NCBI GenBank assembly: GCA_963969495.1
Contig: OZ018338.1
Coordinates: forward strand, 47,003,206 to 47,067,205
Reading direction: 5' to 3'
Source of the DNA: Ceratothoa steindachneri
Taxonomy: Eukaryota > Arthropoda > Malacostraca > Isopoda > Cymothoidae
DNA: 64,000 nt
The position numbers were made by a program, and so were the translations under genes. Shown here piece after piece: positions 23,054-35,315 of this stretch. The notes under the pieces were generated by a model that was not told where the DNA came from, searched no databases, and saw nothing but the letters and a program-made list of their open reading frames with translations. The first letter of the stretch is position 1. Each line of letters opens with the position of its first letter.

Positions 23054-25887
23054 ATTAAAAAACGGGAGTTTTTATGGAGGGTGCAAATATTTTAAAACCT
23101 ATCCAATTAAGGTCTCCGATTAAAAGTAATAATAGGCAAAAACATGGAAAAACGGCTAGTATTGAGATTCGAGCGATTTCTAAAAAAAAAGCTTGAAAAA
23201 CGTCAGTTTGGGGAAAATAAACCGTTTTTCAAACTTAGCAGGTTATTTCTCTCAAATCTAAGTAATATTAAGCAAAACCTGGAAAACTGGCCGTTTTTAA
23301 GGTTCGATCCATTTCTTAAAAAAGATTGAAAAACGGGAGTTTTGTGGATGGTGCAAATATTTTAAAACCTATCCAATTAAGGTCTCCGATTATAAGTGAT
23401 ATTAGGCAAAAACATGCGAAAACGGCCAGTTTGAGAGTCGATCAATTTCTTAAAAAAAGCTTGAAAACGTCAGTTTTGGGGAAATAAACCGTTATTCAAA
23501 CTTAGCAAGTTATTGCTCTCGAATCTAATATTAACCAAAACCTTGAAAACCGGCCGTTTTTAAGGTTTGATGCATTTCCTAAAAAAGATTGAAAAACGGG
23601 AGTTTTTTAGATGATACAAGTATCATCAAACTTATCAAATTAAGGTCTCCGATTATAAGTTATATTAAGCAAAAACATGCAACAAAAGCCAGTTTTGAGA
23701 TTCGACCAGTTTCTTTGAAAAACGACAGTTTCGGAAAAATAGACGGTTTTTCAAACTTAGCAAGTGATTGCTCTCGAATCTAAGTAATATTAACCAAAAC
23801 CTGGAAAACGGCCGGTTTTAAGGTTTGATCCATTTCCTAAAAAAGATTGAAAAACGGAAGTTTTTTGGATAATGCAATTATCTTTAAACTTATGAAATTA
23901 AGGTCTCTGATTATAAGTAATATTAGGCAGGAACATGCAAAAACGGCCAGTTTTGAGAATCGATCAATTTCTTTAAAAAAGCTTGAAAACGTCAGTTTTG
24001 GGAAAATAAACCGTTCTTCAAACTTAGCAGGTTATTGCTCTCGAATCTAAGTATTATTAACCAAAACCTGAACAAAACGCCAGTTTTTGACGATTGATCC
24101 ATTTCCGAAAAAAAGATTGAAAAACGGGAGTTTTTTGGATCATGCAAATATATTCAAACCTATCCAATTAATGTCTCCGATTATAAGTAATATTAGGCAA
24201 AAACATGCAAAAACGGCCAGTTTTGAGATTCGATCGATTCCTTATAAAAAGCTTGAAAAACGTCAGTTTTGGGAAAATAAAGCGTTTTTCAAACTTAGCA
24301 AGTTATTGCTCTCAAATCTTATTAATATTAACCAAAACCTGGAAAAACAGCCGTTTTTAAGGTTTGATCTATTTTCTAATTAAGGTCTCCGATTATAAGT
24401 AATATTAGGCAAAAACATGCAAAAACTGCCAGTTTTGAGATTCAATCGATTTCTTGAAAAAAGCTTGAAAAACGTGAGTTTTGGGAAAATAAACCGTTCT
24501 TCAAACTTAGCAGGTTATTGCTCTCGAATCTAAGTATTATTAACCAAAACCTGGACAAAACGCCCGTTTTTGACGATTGATCCATTTCCTAAAAAAAGAT
24601 TGAAATACGGGAGTTTTTTGGATCATGCAAATATATTCAAACCTATCCAATTAAGGTCTCCGATTATAAGTAATATTAGGCAAAAACATGCAAAAACGGC
24701 CAGTTTTGAGATTCGATCGATTCCTTATAAAAAGCTTGAAAAACGTCAGTTTTGGGAAAATAAAGCGTTTTTCAAACTTAGCAAGTTATTGCTCTCAAAT
24801 CTAATTAATATTAACCAAAACCTGGAAAAACAGCCGTTTTTAAGGTTTGATCTATTTTCTAATTAAGGTCTCCGATTATAAGTAATATTAGGCAAAAACA
24901 TGCAAAAACTGCCAGTTTTGAGATTCAATCGATTTCTTGAAAAAAGCTTGAAAAACGTCGGTTTGGGAAAATAAACCGTTTTTCAAACTTAGCAATTTAT
25001 TGCTCTCAAATCTTAGTAATATTAACCAAAACCTGGAAAAACGGCCGTTTCAAGGTTTGGTGATTTCCAAAAAAAGATTGAAAAGCAGGAGTTATTTGCA
25101 TGGTGCAAATATCTTCAAACCTATCCAATAAAGGTCTCCGATTATAAATAATATTAGGCAAAAACATGTAAAAACGGCCAGTTTTGAGATTCAATCGATT
25201 TCTTAAAAAAAGCTTGAAAAACGTCAGTTTTGGGAAAATAAACCGTTTTTCAAACTTAGCAAGTTATTGCTCTCGAATGTAAGTAATATAACCTCAAACC
25301 TGGAAAAACCGCCATTTTTAAGGTTTGATCCATTTCCTAAAAAAGATTGAAAAACAGGAGGTTTTTGGATAATGCAAATATCTTCAAACTTATCCAATTA
25401 AGGTCTCCGATTATAAGTAATATTAGGCAAAAAAAAACATGCAAAAACGGTCGGTTTGAGATTCGATCGATTTCTTAAAAAAAGCTCGAAAAACGTCGGT
25501 TTTGGGAAAATAAACCGTTTTTCAAACTTAGCAAGTTATTGCTCTCGAATCTAAGTAATATAAAGCAAAACTTTGAAAAACGGCCGTTTTTAGGGTTTGA
25601 TCCATTTCCTAAAAAAGATTGAAAAACGGGAGTTTTTTGGATAATGCAAATATCTTTAAACTTATCCAATTAAGGTCTCCGATTATAAGTAATATTAGGC
25701 AAAAACATGCCAAAACGGCTAGTTTTGAGATTCAATCGATTTCTTCAAAAAAGCTTGAAAAACGTCAGTTTTGGGAAAATAAACCGTTTTTCAAACTTAG
25801 CAAGTTATTGCTTTGAAACCAGAGTAATATTAACCTAAAACCTGGATAAACGGCCGTTTTTGAGGTTTGGTCCATTTCCAAAATAAG
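23054..25887 (+). repeat. HOR unit 9, 11-mer with extra E and F/D hybrid, ~2834 bp
   Basis: Monomer starts: A 23054, B 23325, C 23588, D 23846, E 24116, F/D hybrid 24379, E 24599, F 24862, G 25077, H 25346, I 25618. The hybrid starts as F and ends as D (GTTCTTCAAACTTAGCAGG then TGGACAAAACGCCCG), so an F-to-D exchange added 483 bp. C lacks 10 bp before GAAAAACGACAG, as does the C at 26690. I ends with TTTGAAACCAGAG, a mark shared with four other places. Confidence 0.91.
24379..24598 (+). repeat. F/D hybrid monomer
   Basis: 220 bp. It has the truncated F start (ATTAAGGTCTCCG) and F body to TTCTTGAAAAAAGCTTG, then a D end (CCGTTCTTCAAAC, AAGTATTATTAACC, GGACAAAACGCCCG). It leads into a second E whose head reads ATTGAAATACGGGAG. 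Confidence 0.88.
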
Positions 25888-28506
25888 ATTGAAAAACGGG
25901 AGTTTTTTGGATGGTGCAAATATTTTAAAACCTATCCAATTAAGGTCTCCGATTATAAGTAATAATAGGCAAAAACATGGAAAAACGGCTAGTATTGAGA
26001 TTCGAGCGATTTCTAAAAAAAAGCTTGAAAAACGTCAGTTTGGGGAAAATAAACCGTTTTTCAAACTTAGCAGGTTATTTCTCTCAAATCTAAGTAATAT
26101 TAAGCAAAACCTGGAAAACTGGCCGTTTTTAAGGTTCGATCCATTTCTTAAAAAAGATTGAAAAACGGGAGTTTTTTGGATGGTGCAAATATTTTAAAAC
26201 CTATCCAATTAAGGTCTCCGATTATAAGTAATAATAGGCAAAAACATGGAAAAACGGCTAGTATTGAGATTCGAGCGATTTCTAAAAAAAAAGCTTGAAA
26301 AACGTCAGTTTGGGGAAAATAAACTGTTTTTCAAACTTAGCAGGTTATTGCTCTCAAATCTAAGTAATATTAAGCAAAACCTGGAAAACCGGCCGTTTTT
26401 AAGGTTCGATCCATTTCTTAAAAAAGATTGAAAAACGGGAGTTTTGTGGATGGTGCAAATATTTTAAAACCTATCCAATTAAGGTCTCCGATTATAAGTG
26501 ATATTAGGCAAAAACATGCGAAAACGGCCAGTTTGAGAGTCGATCAATTTCTTAAAAAAAGCTTGAAAACGTCAGTTTTGGGGAAATAAACCGTTATTCA
26601 AACTTAGCAAGTTATTGCTCTCGAATCTAATATTAACCAAAACCTTGAAAACCGGCCGTTTTTAAGGTTTGATGCATTTCCTAAAAAAGATTGAAAAACG
26701 GGAGTTTTTTAGATGATACAAGTATCATCAAACTTATCAAATTAAGGTCTCCGATTATAAGTTATATTAAGCAAAAACATGCAAAAACAGCCAGTTTTGA
26801 GATTCGACCAGTTTCTTTGAAAAACGACAGTTTCGGAAAAATAGACGGTTTTTCAAACTTAGCAAGTGATTGCTCTCGAATCTAAGTAATATTAACCAAA
26901 ACCTGGAAAACGGCCGGTTTTAAGGTTTGATCCATTTCCTAAAAAAGATTGAAAAACGGAAGTTTTTTGGATAATGCAATTATCTTTAAACTTATGAAAT
27001 TAAGGTCTCTGATTATAAGTAATATTAGGCAGGAACATGCAAAAACGGCCAGTTTTGAGATTCGATCAATTTCTTTAAAAAAGCTTGAAAACGTCAGTTT
27101 TGGGAAAATAAACCGTTCTTCAAACTTAGCAGGTTATTGCTCTCGAATCTAAGTATTATTAACCAAAACCTGGACAAAACGCCCGTTTTTGACGATTGAT
27201 CCATTTCCTAAAAAAAGATTGAAAAACGGGAGTTTTTTGGATCATGCAAATATATTCAAACCTATCCAATTAAGGTCTCCGATTATAAGTAATATTAGGC
27301 AAAAACATGCAAAAACGGCCAGTTTTGAGATTCGATCGATTCCTTATAAAAAGCTTGAAAAACGTCAGTTTTGGGAAAATAAAGCGTTTTTCAAACTTAG
27401 CAAGTTATTGCTCTCAAATCTAATTAATATTAACCAAAACCTGGAAAAACAGCCGTTTTTAAGGTTTGATCTATTTTCTAATTAAGGTCTCCGATTATAA
27501 GTAATATTAGGCAAAAACATGCAAAAACTGCCAGTTTTGAGATTCAATCGATTTCTTGAAAAAAGCTTGAAAAACGTCAGTTTTGGGAAAATAAACCGTT
27601 TTTCAAACTTAGCAATTTATTGCTCTCAAATCTTAGTAATATTAACCAAAACCTGGAAAAACGGCCGTTTCAAGGTTTGGTGATTTCCAAAAAAAGATTG
27701 AAAAGCAGGAGTTTTTTGCATGGTGCAAATATCTTCAAACCTATCCAATAAAGGTCTCCGATTATAAATAATATTAGGCAAAAACATGTAAAAACGGCCA
27801 GTTTTGAGATTCAATCGATTTCTTAAAAAAAGCTTGAAAAACGTCAGTTTTGGGAAAAACAACCGTTTTTCAAACTTAGCAAGTTATTGCTCTCGAATGT
27901 AAGTAATATAACCTCAAACCTGGAAAAACCGCCATTTTTAAGGTTTGATCCATTTCCTAAAAAAGATTGAAAAACAGGAGGTTTTTGGATAATGCAAATA
28001 TCTTCAAACTTATCCAATTAAGGTCTCCGATTATAAGTAATATTAGGCAAAAAAAACATGCAAAAACGGTCGGTTTGAGATTCGATCGATTTCTTAAAAA
28101 AAGCTCGAAAAACGTCGGTTTTGGGAAAATAAACCGTTTTTCAAACTTAGCAAGTTATTGCTCTCGAATCTAAGTAATATAAAGCAAAACTTTGAAAAAC
28201 GGCCGTTTTTAGGGTTTGATCCATTTCCTAAAAAAGATTGAAAAACGGGAGTTTTTTGGATAATGCAAATATCTTTAAACTTATCCAATTAAGGTCTCCG
28301 ATTATAAGTAATATTAGGCAAAAACATGCCAAAACGGCTAGTTTTGAGATTCAATCGATTTCTTCAAAAAAGCTTGAAAAACGTCAGTTTTGGGAAAATA
28401 AACCGTTTTTCAAACTTAGCAAGTTATTGCTTTGAAACCAGAGTAATATTAACCTAAAACCTGGATAAACGGCCGTTTTTGAGGTTTGGTCCATTTCCAA
28501 AATAAG
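25888..28506 (+). repeat. HOR unit 10, 10-mer with doubled A monomer, 2619 bp
   Basis: Monomer starts: A 25888, A 26157, B 26427, C 26690, D 26948, E 27218, F 27481, G 27697, H 27966, I 28237. The two adjacent A copies differ slightly (A-run length before GCTTG; TTATTTCTCTC against TTATTGCTCTC), so they are not an immediate exact duplication. I carries the TTTGAAACCAGAG mark at about 28431. Confidence 0.92.
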
Positions 28507-30597
28507 ATTGAAAAACGGGAGTTTTTTGGATGGTGCAAATATTTTAAAACCTATCCAATTAAGGTCTCCGATTATAAGTAATAATAGGCAAAAACATGGA
28601 AAAACGGCTAGTATTGAGATTCGAGCGATTTCTAAAAAAAAAGCTTGAAAAACGTCAGTTTGGGGAAAATAAACCGTTTTTCAAACTTAGCAGGTTATTT
28701 CTCTCAAATCTAAGTAATATTAAGCAAAACCTGGAAAACTGGCCGTTTTTAAGGTTCGATCCATTTCTTAAAAAAGATTGAAAAACGGGAGTTTTGTGGA
28801 TGGTGCAAATATTTTAAAACCTATCCAATTAAGGTCTCCGATTATAAGTGATATTAGGCAAAAACATGCGAAAACGGCCAGTTTGAGAGTCGATCAATTT
28901 CTTAAAAAAAGCTTGAAAACGTCAGTTTTGGGGAAATAAACCGTTATTCAAACTTAGCAAGTTATTGCTCTCGAATCTAATATTAACCAAAACCTTGAAA
29001 ACCGGCCGTTTTTAAGGTTTGATGCATTTCCTAAAAAAGATTGAAAAACGGAAGTTTTTTGGATAATGCAATTATCTTTAAACTTATGAAATTAAGGTCT
29101 CTGATTATAAGTAATATTAGGCAGGAACATGCAAAAACGGCCAGTTTTGAGATTCGATCAATTTCTTTAAAAAAGCTTGAAAACGTCAGTTTTGGGAAAA
29201 TAAACCGTTCTTCAAACTTAGCAGGTTATTGCTCTCGAATCTAAGTATTATTAACCAAAACCTGGACAAAACGCCCGTTTTTGACGATTGATCCATTTCC
29301 TAAAAAAGATTGAAAAACGGGAGTTTTTTGGATCATGCAAATATATTCAAACCTATCCAATTAAGGTCTCCGATTATAAGTAATATTAGGCAAAAACATG
29401 CAAAAACGGCCAGTTTTGAGATTCGATCGATTCCTTATAAAAAGCTTGAAAAACGTCAGTTTTGGGAAAATAAAGCGTTTTTCAAACTTAGCAAGTTATT
29501 GCTCTCAAATCTAATTAATATTAACCAAAACCTGGAAAAACAGCCGTTTTTAAGGTTTGATCTATTTTCTAATTAAGGTCTCCGATTATAAGTAATATTA
29601 GGCAAAAACATGCAAAAACTGCCAGTTTTGAGATTCAATCGATTTCTTGAAAAAAGCTTGAAAAACGTCAGTTTTGGGAAAATAAACCGTTTTTCAAACT
29701 TAGCAATTTATTGCTCTCAAATCTTAGTAATATTAACCAAAACCTGGAAAAACGGCCGTTTCAAGGTTTGGTGATTTCCAAAAAAAGATTGAAAAGCAGG
29801 AGTTTTTTGCATGGTGCAAATATCTTCAAACCTATCCAATAAAGGTCTCCGATTATAAATAATATTAGGCAAAAACATGTAAAAACGGCCAGTTTTGAGA
29901 TTCAATCGATTTCTTAAAAAAAGCTTGAAAAACGTCAGTTTTGGGAAAAACAACCGTTTTTCAAACTTAGCAAGTTATTGCTCTCGAATGTAAGTAATAT
30001 AACCTCAAACCTGGAAAAACCGCCATTTTTAAGGTTTGATCCATTTCCTAAAAAAGATTGAAAAACAGGAGGTTTTTGGATAATGCAAATATCTTCAAAC
30101 TTATCCAATTAAGGTCTCCGATTATAAGTAATATTAGGCAAAAAAAACATGCAAAAACGGTCGGTTTGAGATTCTATCGATTTCTTAAAAAGAGCTCGAA
30201 AAACGTCGGTTTTGGGAAAATAAACCGTTTTTCAAACTTAGCAAGTTATTGCTCTCGAATCTAAGTAATATAAAGCAAAACTTTGAAAAACGGCCGTTTT
30301 TAGGGTTTGATCCATTTCCTAAAAAAGATTGAAAAACGGGAGTTTTTTGGATAATGCAAATATCTTTAAACTTATCCAATTAAGGTCTCCGATTATAAGT
30401 AATATTAGGCAAAAACATGCCAAAACGGCTAGTTTTGAGATTCAATCGATTTCTTCAAAAAAGCTTGAAAAACGTCACTTTTGGGAAAATAAACCGTTTT
30501 TCAAACTTAGCAAGTTATTGCTCTCGAATCTAAGTAATATTAACCTAAAACCTGGATAAACGGCCGTTTTTGAGGTTTGGTCCATTTCCAAAATAAG
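28507..30597 (+). repeat. HOR unit 11, 8-mer lacking C, 2091 bp
   Basis: Monomer starts: A 28507, B 28777, D 29040, E 29309, F 29572, G 29788, H 30057, I 30328. The B tail joins the D head exactly in register, so one whole C was lost. Private marks include GATTCTATCG and AAAAAGAGCTCG in H and CGTCACTTTTGGG in I. All recur 27036 bp downstream in unit 23. Confidence 0.94.
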
Positions 30598-32954
30598 ATT
30601 GAAAAACGGGAGTTTTTTGGATGGTGCAAATATTTTAAAACCTATCCAATTAAGGTCTCCGATTATAAGTAATAATAGGCAAAAACATGGAAAAACGGCT
30701 AGTATTGAGATTCGAGCGATTTCTAAAAAAAAAGCTTGAAAAACGTCAGTTTGGGGAAAATAAACCGTTTTTCAAACTTAGCAGGTTATTGCTCTCAAAT
30801 CTAAGTAATATTAAGCAAAACTTGGAAAACTGGCCGTTTTTAAGGTTCGATCCATTTCTTAAAAAAGATTGAAAAACGGGAGTTTTGTGGATGGTGCAAA
30901 TATTTTAAAACCTATCCAATTAAGGTCTCCGATTATAAGTGATATTAGGCAAAAACATGCGAAAACGGCCAGTTTGAGAGTCGATCAATTTCTTAAAAAA
31001 AGCTTGAAAACGTCAGTTTTGGGGAAATAAACCGTTATTCAAACTTAGCAAGTTATTGCTCTCGAATCTAATATTAACCAAAACCTTGAAAACCGGCCGT
31101 TTTTAAGGTTTGATGCATTTCCTAAAAAAGATTGAAAAACGGGAGTTTTTTAGATGATACAAGTATCATCAAACCTATCAAATTAAGGTCTCCGATTATA
31201 AGTTATATTAAGCAAAAACATTCAAAAACAGCCAGTTTTGAGATTCGACCAGTTTCTTTAAAAAACCTTGAAAAACGACAGTTTCGGAAAAATAGACGGT
31301 TTTTCAAACTTAGCAAGTGATTGCTCTCGAATCTAAGTAATATTAACCAAAACCTGGAAAACGGCCGGTTTTAAGGTTTGATCCATTTCCTAAAAAAGAT
31401 TGAAAAACGGAAGTTTTTGGATAATGCAATTATCTTTAAACTTATGAAATTAAGGTCTCTGATTATAAGTAATATTAGGCAGGAACATGCAAAAACGGCC
31501 AGTTTTGAGATTCGATCAATTTCTTTAAAAAAGCTTGAAAACGTCAGTTTTGGGAAAATAAACCGTTCTTCAAACTTAGCAGGTTATTGCTCTCGAATCT
31601 AAGTATTATTAACCAAAACCTGGACAAAACGCCCGTTTTTGACGATTGATCCATTTCCTAAAAAAAGATTGAAAAACGGGAGTTTTTTGGATCATGCAAA
31701 TATATTCAAACCTATCCAATTAAGGTCTCCGATTATAAGTAATATTAGGCAAAAACATGCAAAAACGGCCAGTTTTGAGATTCGATCGATTCCTTATAAA
31801 AAGCTTGAAAAACGTCAGTTTTGGGAAAATAAAGCGTTTTTCAAACTTAGCAAGTTATTGCTCTCAAATCTAATTAATATTAACCAAAACCTGGAAAAAC
31901 AGCCGTTTTTAAGGTTTGATCTATTTTCTAATTAAGGTCTCCGATTATAAGTAATATTAGGCAAAAACATGCAAAAACTGCCAGTTTTGAGATTCAATCG
32001 ATTTCTTGAAAAAAGCTTGAAAAACGTCAGTTTTGGGAAAATAAACCGTTTTTCAAACTTAGCAATTTATTGCTCTCAAATCTTAGTAATATTAACCAAA
32101 ACCTGGAAAAACGGCCGTTTCAAGGTTTGGTGATTTCCAAAAAAAGATTGAAAAGCAGGAGTTTTTTGCATGGTGCAAATATCTTCAAACCTATCCAATA
32201 AAGGTCTCCGATTATAAATAATATTAGGCAAAAACATGTAAAAACGGCCAGTTTTGAGATTCAATCGATTTCTTAAAAAAAGCTTGAAAAACGTCAGTTT
32301 TGGGAAAATAAACCGTTTTTCAAACTTAGCAGGTTATTGCTGTCGAATGTAAGTAATATAACCTCAAACCTGGAAAAACCGCCATTTTTAAGGTTTGATC
32401 CATTTCCTAAAAAAGATTGAAAAACAGGAGGTTTTTGGATAATGCAAATATCTTCAAACTTATCCAATTAAGGTCTCCGATTATAAGTAATATTAGGCAA
32501 AAACATGCCAAAACGGCTAGTTTTGAGATTCAATCGATTTCTTCAAAAAAGCTTGAAAAACGTCAGTTTTGGGAAAATAAACCGTTTTTCAAACTTAGCA
32601 AGTTATTGCTCTCGAATCTAAGTAATATAAAGCAAAACTTTGAAAAACGGCCGTTTTTAGGGTTTGATCCATTTCCTACAAAAGATTGAAAAACGGGAGT
32701 TTTTTGGATAATGCAAATATCTTTAAACTTATCCAATTAAGGTCTCCGATTATAAGTAATATTAGGCAAAAACATGCCAAAACGGCTAGTTTTGAGATTC
32801 AATCGATTTCTTCAAAAAAGCTTGAAAAACGTCAGTTTTGGGAAAATAAACCGTTTTTCAAACTTAGCAAGTTATTGCTCTCGAATCTAAGTAATATTAA
32901 CCTAAAACCTGGATAAACGGCCGTTTTTGAGGTTTGGTCCATTTCCAAAATAAG
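30598..32954 (+). repeat. HOR unit 12, 9-mer with H/I hybrid, 2357 bp
   Basis: Monomer starts: A 30598, B 30868, C 31131, D 31399, E 31668, F 31931, G 32147, H/I hybrid 32416, I 32685. The hybrid has the H head (ACAGGAGGTTTTTGG) and H tail (AAAGCAAAACTTTG) around an I body (CATGCCAAAACGGCTAG, TTCAAAAAAGCTTG), which suggests a short conversion tract. CCTACAAAAGATTG at the hybrid end is a private mark shared with unit 24. Confidence 0.92.
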
Positions 32955-35315
32955 ATTGAAAAACGGGAGTTTTTTGGATGGTGCAAATATTTTAAAACCT
33001 ATCCAATTAAGGTCTCCGATTATAAGTAATAATAGGCAAAAACATGGAAAAACGGCTAGTATTGAGATTCGAGCGATTTCTAAAAAAAAAGCTTGAAAAA
33101 CGTCAGTTTGGGGAAAATAAACCGTTTTTCAAACTTAGCAGGTTATTGCTCTCAAATCTAAGTAATATTAAGCAAAACCTGGAAAACTGGCCGTTTTTAA
33201 GGTTCGATCCATTTCTTAAAAAAGATTGAAAAACGGGAGTTTTGTGGATGGTGCAAATATTTTAAAACCTATCCAATTAAGGTCTCCGATTATAAGTGAT
33301 ATTAGGCAAAAACATGCGAAAACGGCCAGTTTGAGAGTCGATCAATTTCTTAAAAAAAGCTTGAAAACGTCAGTTTTGGGGAAATAAACCGTTATTCAAA
33401 CTTAGCAAGTTATTGCTCTCGAATCTAATATTAACCAAAACCTTGAAAACCGGCCGTTTTTAAGGTTTGATGCATTTCCTAAAAAAGATTGAAAAACGGG
33501 AGTTTTTTAGATGATACAAGTATCATCAAACTTATCAAATTAAGGTCTCCGATTATAAGTTATATTAAGCAAAAACATGCAAAAACAGCCAGTTTTGAGA
33601 TTCGACCAGTTTCTTTAAAAAACCTTGAAAAACGACAGTTTCGGAAAAATAGACGGTTTTTCAAACTTAGCAAGTGATTGCTCTCGAATCTAAGTAATAT
33701 TAACCAAAACCTGGAAAACGGCCGGTTTTAAGGTTTGATCCAATTCCTAAAAAAGATTGAAAAACGGAAGTTTTTTGGATAATGCAATTATCTTTAAACT
33801 TATGAAATTAAGGTCTCTGATTATAAGTAATATTAGGCAGGAACATGCAAAAACGGCCAGTTTTGAGATTCGATCAATTTCTTTAAAAAAGCTTGAAAAC
33901 GTCAGTTTTGGGAAAATAAACCGTTCTTCAAACTTAGCAGGTTATTGCTCTCGAATCTAAGTATTATTAACCAAAACCTGGACAAAACGCCCGTTTTTGA
34001 CGATTGATCCATTTCCTAAAAAAAGATTGAAAAACGGGAGTTTTTTGGATCATGCAAATATATTCAAACCTATCCAATTAAGGTCTCCGATTATAAGTAA
34101 TATTAGGCAAAAACATGCAAAAACGGCCAGTTTTGAGATTCGATCGATTCCTTATAAAAAGCTTGAAAAACGTCAGTTTTGGGAAAATAAAGCGTTTTTC
34201 AAACTTAGCAAGTTATTGCTCTCAAATCTAATTAATATTAACCAAAACCTGGAAAAACAGCCGTTTTTAAGGTTTGATCTATTTTCTAATTAAGGTCTCC
34301 GATTATAAGTAATATTAGGCAAAAACATGCAAAAACTGCCAGTTTTGAGATTCAATCGATTTCTTGAAAAAAGCTTGAAAAACGTCAGTTTTGGGAAAAT
34401 AAACCGTTTTTCAAACTTAGCAATTTATTGCTCTCAAATCTTAGTAATATTAACCAAAACCTGGAAAAACGGCCGTTTCAAGGTTTGGTGATTTCCAAAA
34501 AAAGATTGAAAAGCAGGAGTTTTTTGCATGGTGCAAATATCTTCAAACCTATCCAATAAAGGTCTCCGATTATAAATAATATTAGGCAAAAACATGTAAG
34601 AACGGCCAGTTTTGAGATTCAATCGATTTCTTAAAAAAAGCTTGAAAAAAAGTCAGTTTTGGGAAAATAAACCGTTTTTCAAACTTAGCAAGTTATTGCT
34701 CTCGAATGTAAGTAATATAACCTCAAACCTGGAAAAACCGCCATTTTTAAGGTTTGATCCATTTCCTAAAAAAGATTGAAAAACAGGAGGTTTTTGGATA
34801 ATGCAAATATCTTCAAACTTATCCAATTAAGGTCTCCGATTATAAGTAATATTAGGCAAAAAAAACATGCAAAAACGGTCGGTTTGAGATTCGATCGATT
34901 TCTTAAAAAAAGCTCGAAAAACGTCGGTTTTGGGAAAATAAACCGTTTTTCAAACTTAGCAAGTTATTGCTCTCGAATCTAAGTAATATAAAGCAAAACT
35001 TTGAAAAACGGCCGTTTTTAGGGTTTGATCCATTTCCTAAAAAAGATTGAAAAACGGGAGTTTTTTGGATAATGCAAATATCTTTAAACTTATCCAATTA
35101 AGGTCTCCGATTATAAGTAATATTAGGCAAAAACATGCCAAAACGGCTAGTTTTGAGATTCAATCGATTTCTTCAAAAAAGCTTGAAAAACGTCAGTTTT
35201 GGGAAAATAAACCGTTTTTCAAACTTAGCAAGTTATTGCTCTCGAATCTAAGTAATATTAACCTAAAACCTGGATAAACGGCCGTTTTTGAGGTTTGGTC
35301 CATTTCCAAAATAAG
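32955..35315 (+). repeat. HOR unit 13, regular 9-mer, 2361 bp
   Basis: Monomer starts: A 32955, B 33225, C 33488, D 33756, E 34026, F 34289, G 34505, H 34775, I 35046. Private marks are GATCCAATTCC at the C tail, ATGTAAGAACGG in G and GCTTGAAAAAAAGTCAG in G; all recur in unit 25. Confidence 0.93.
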
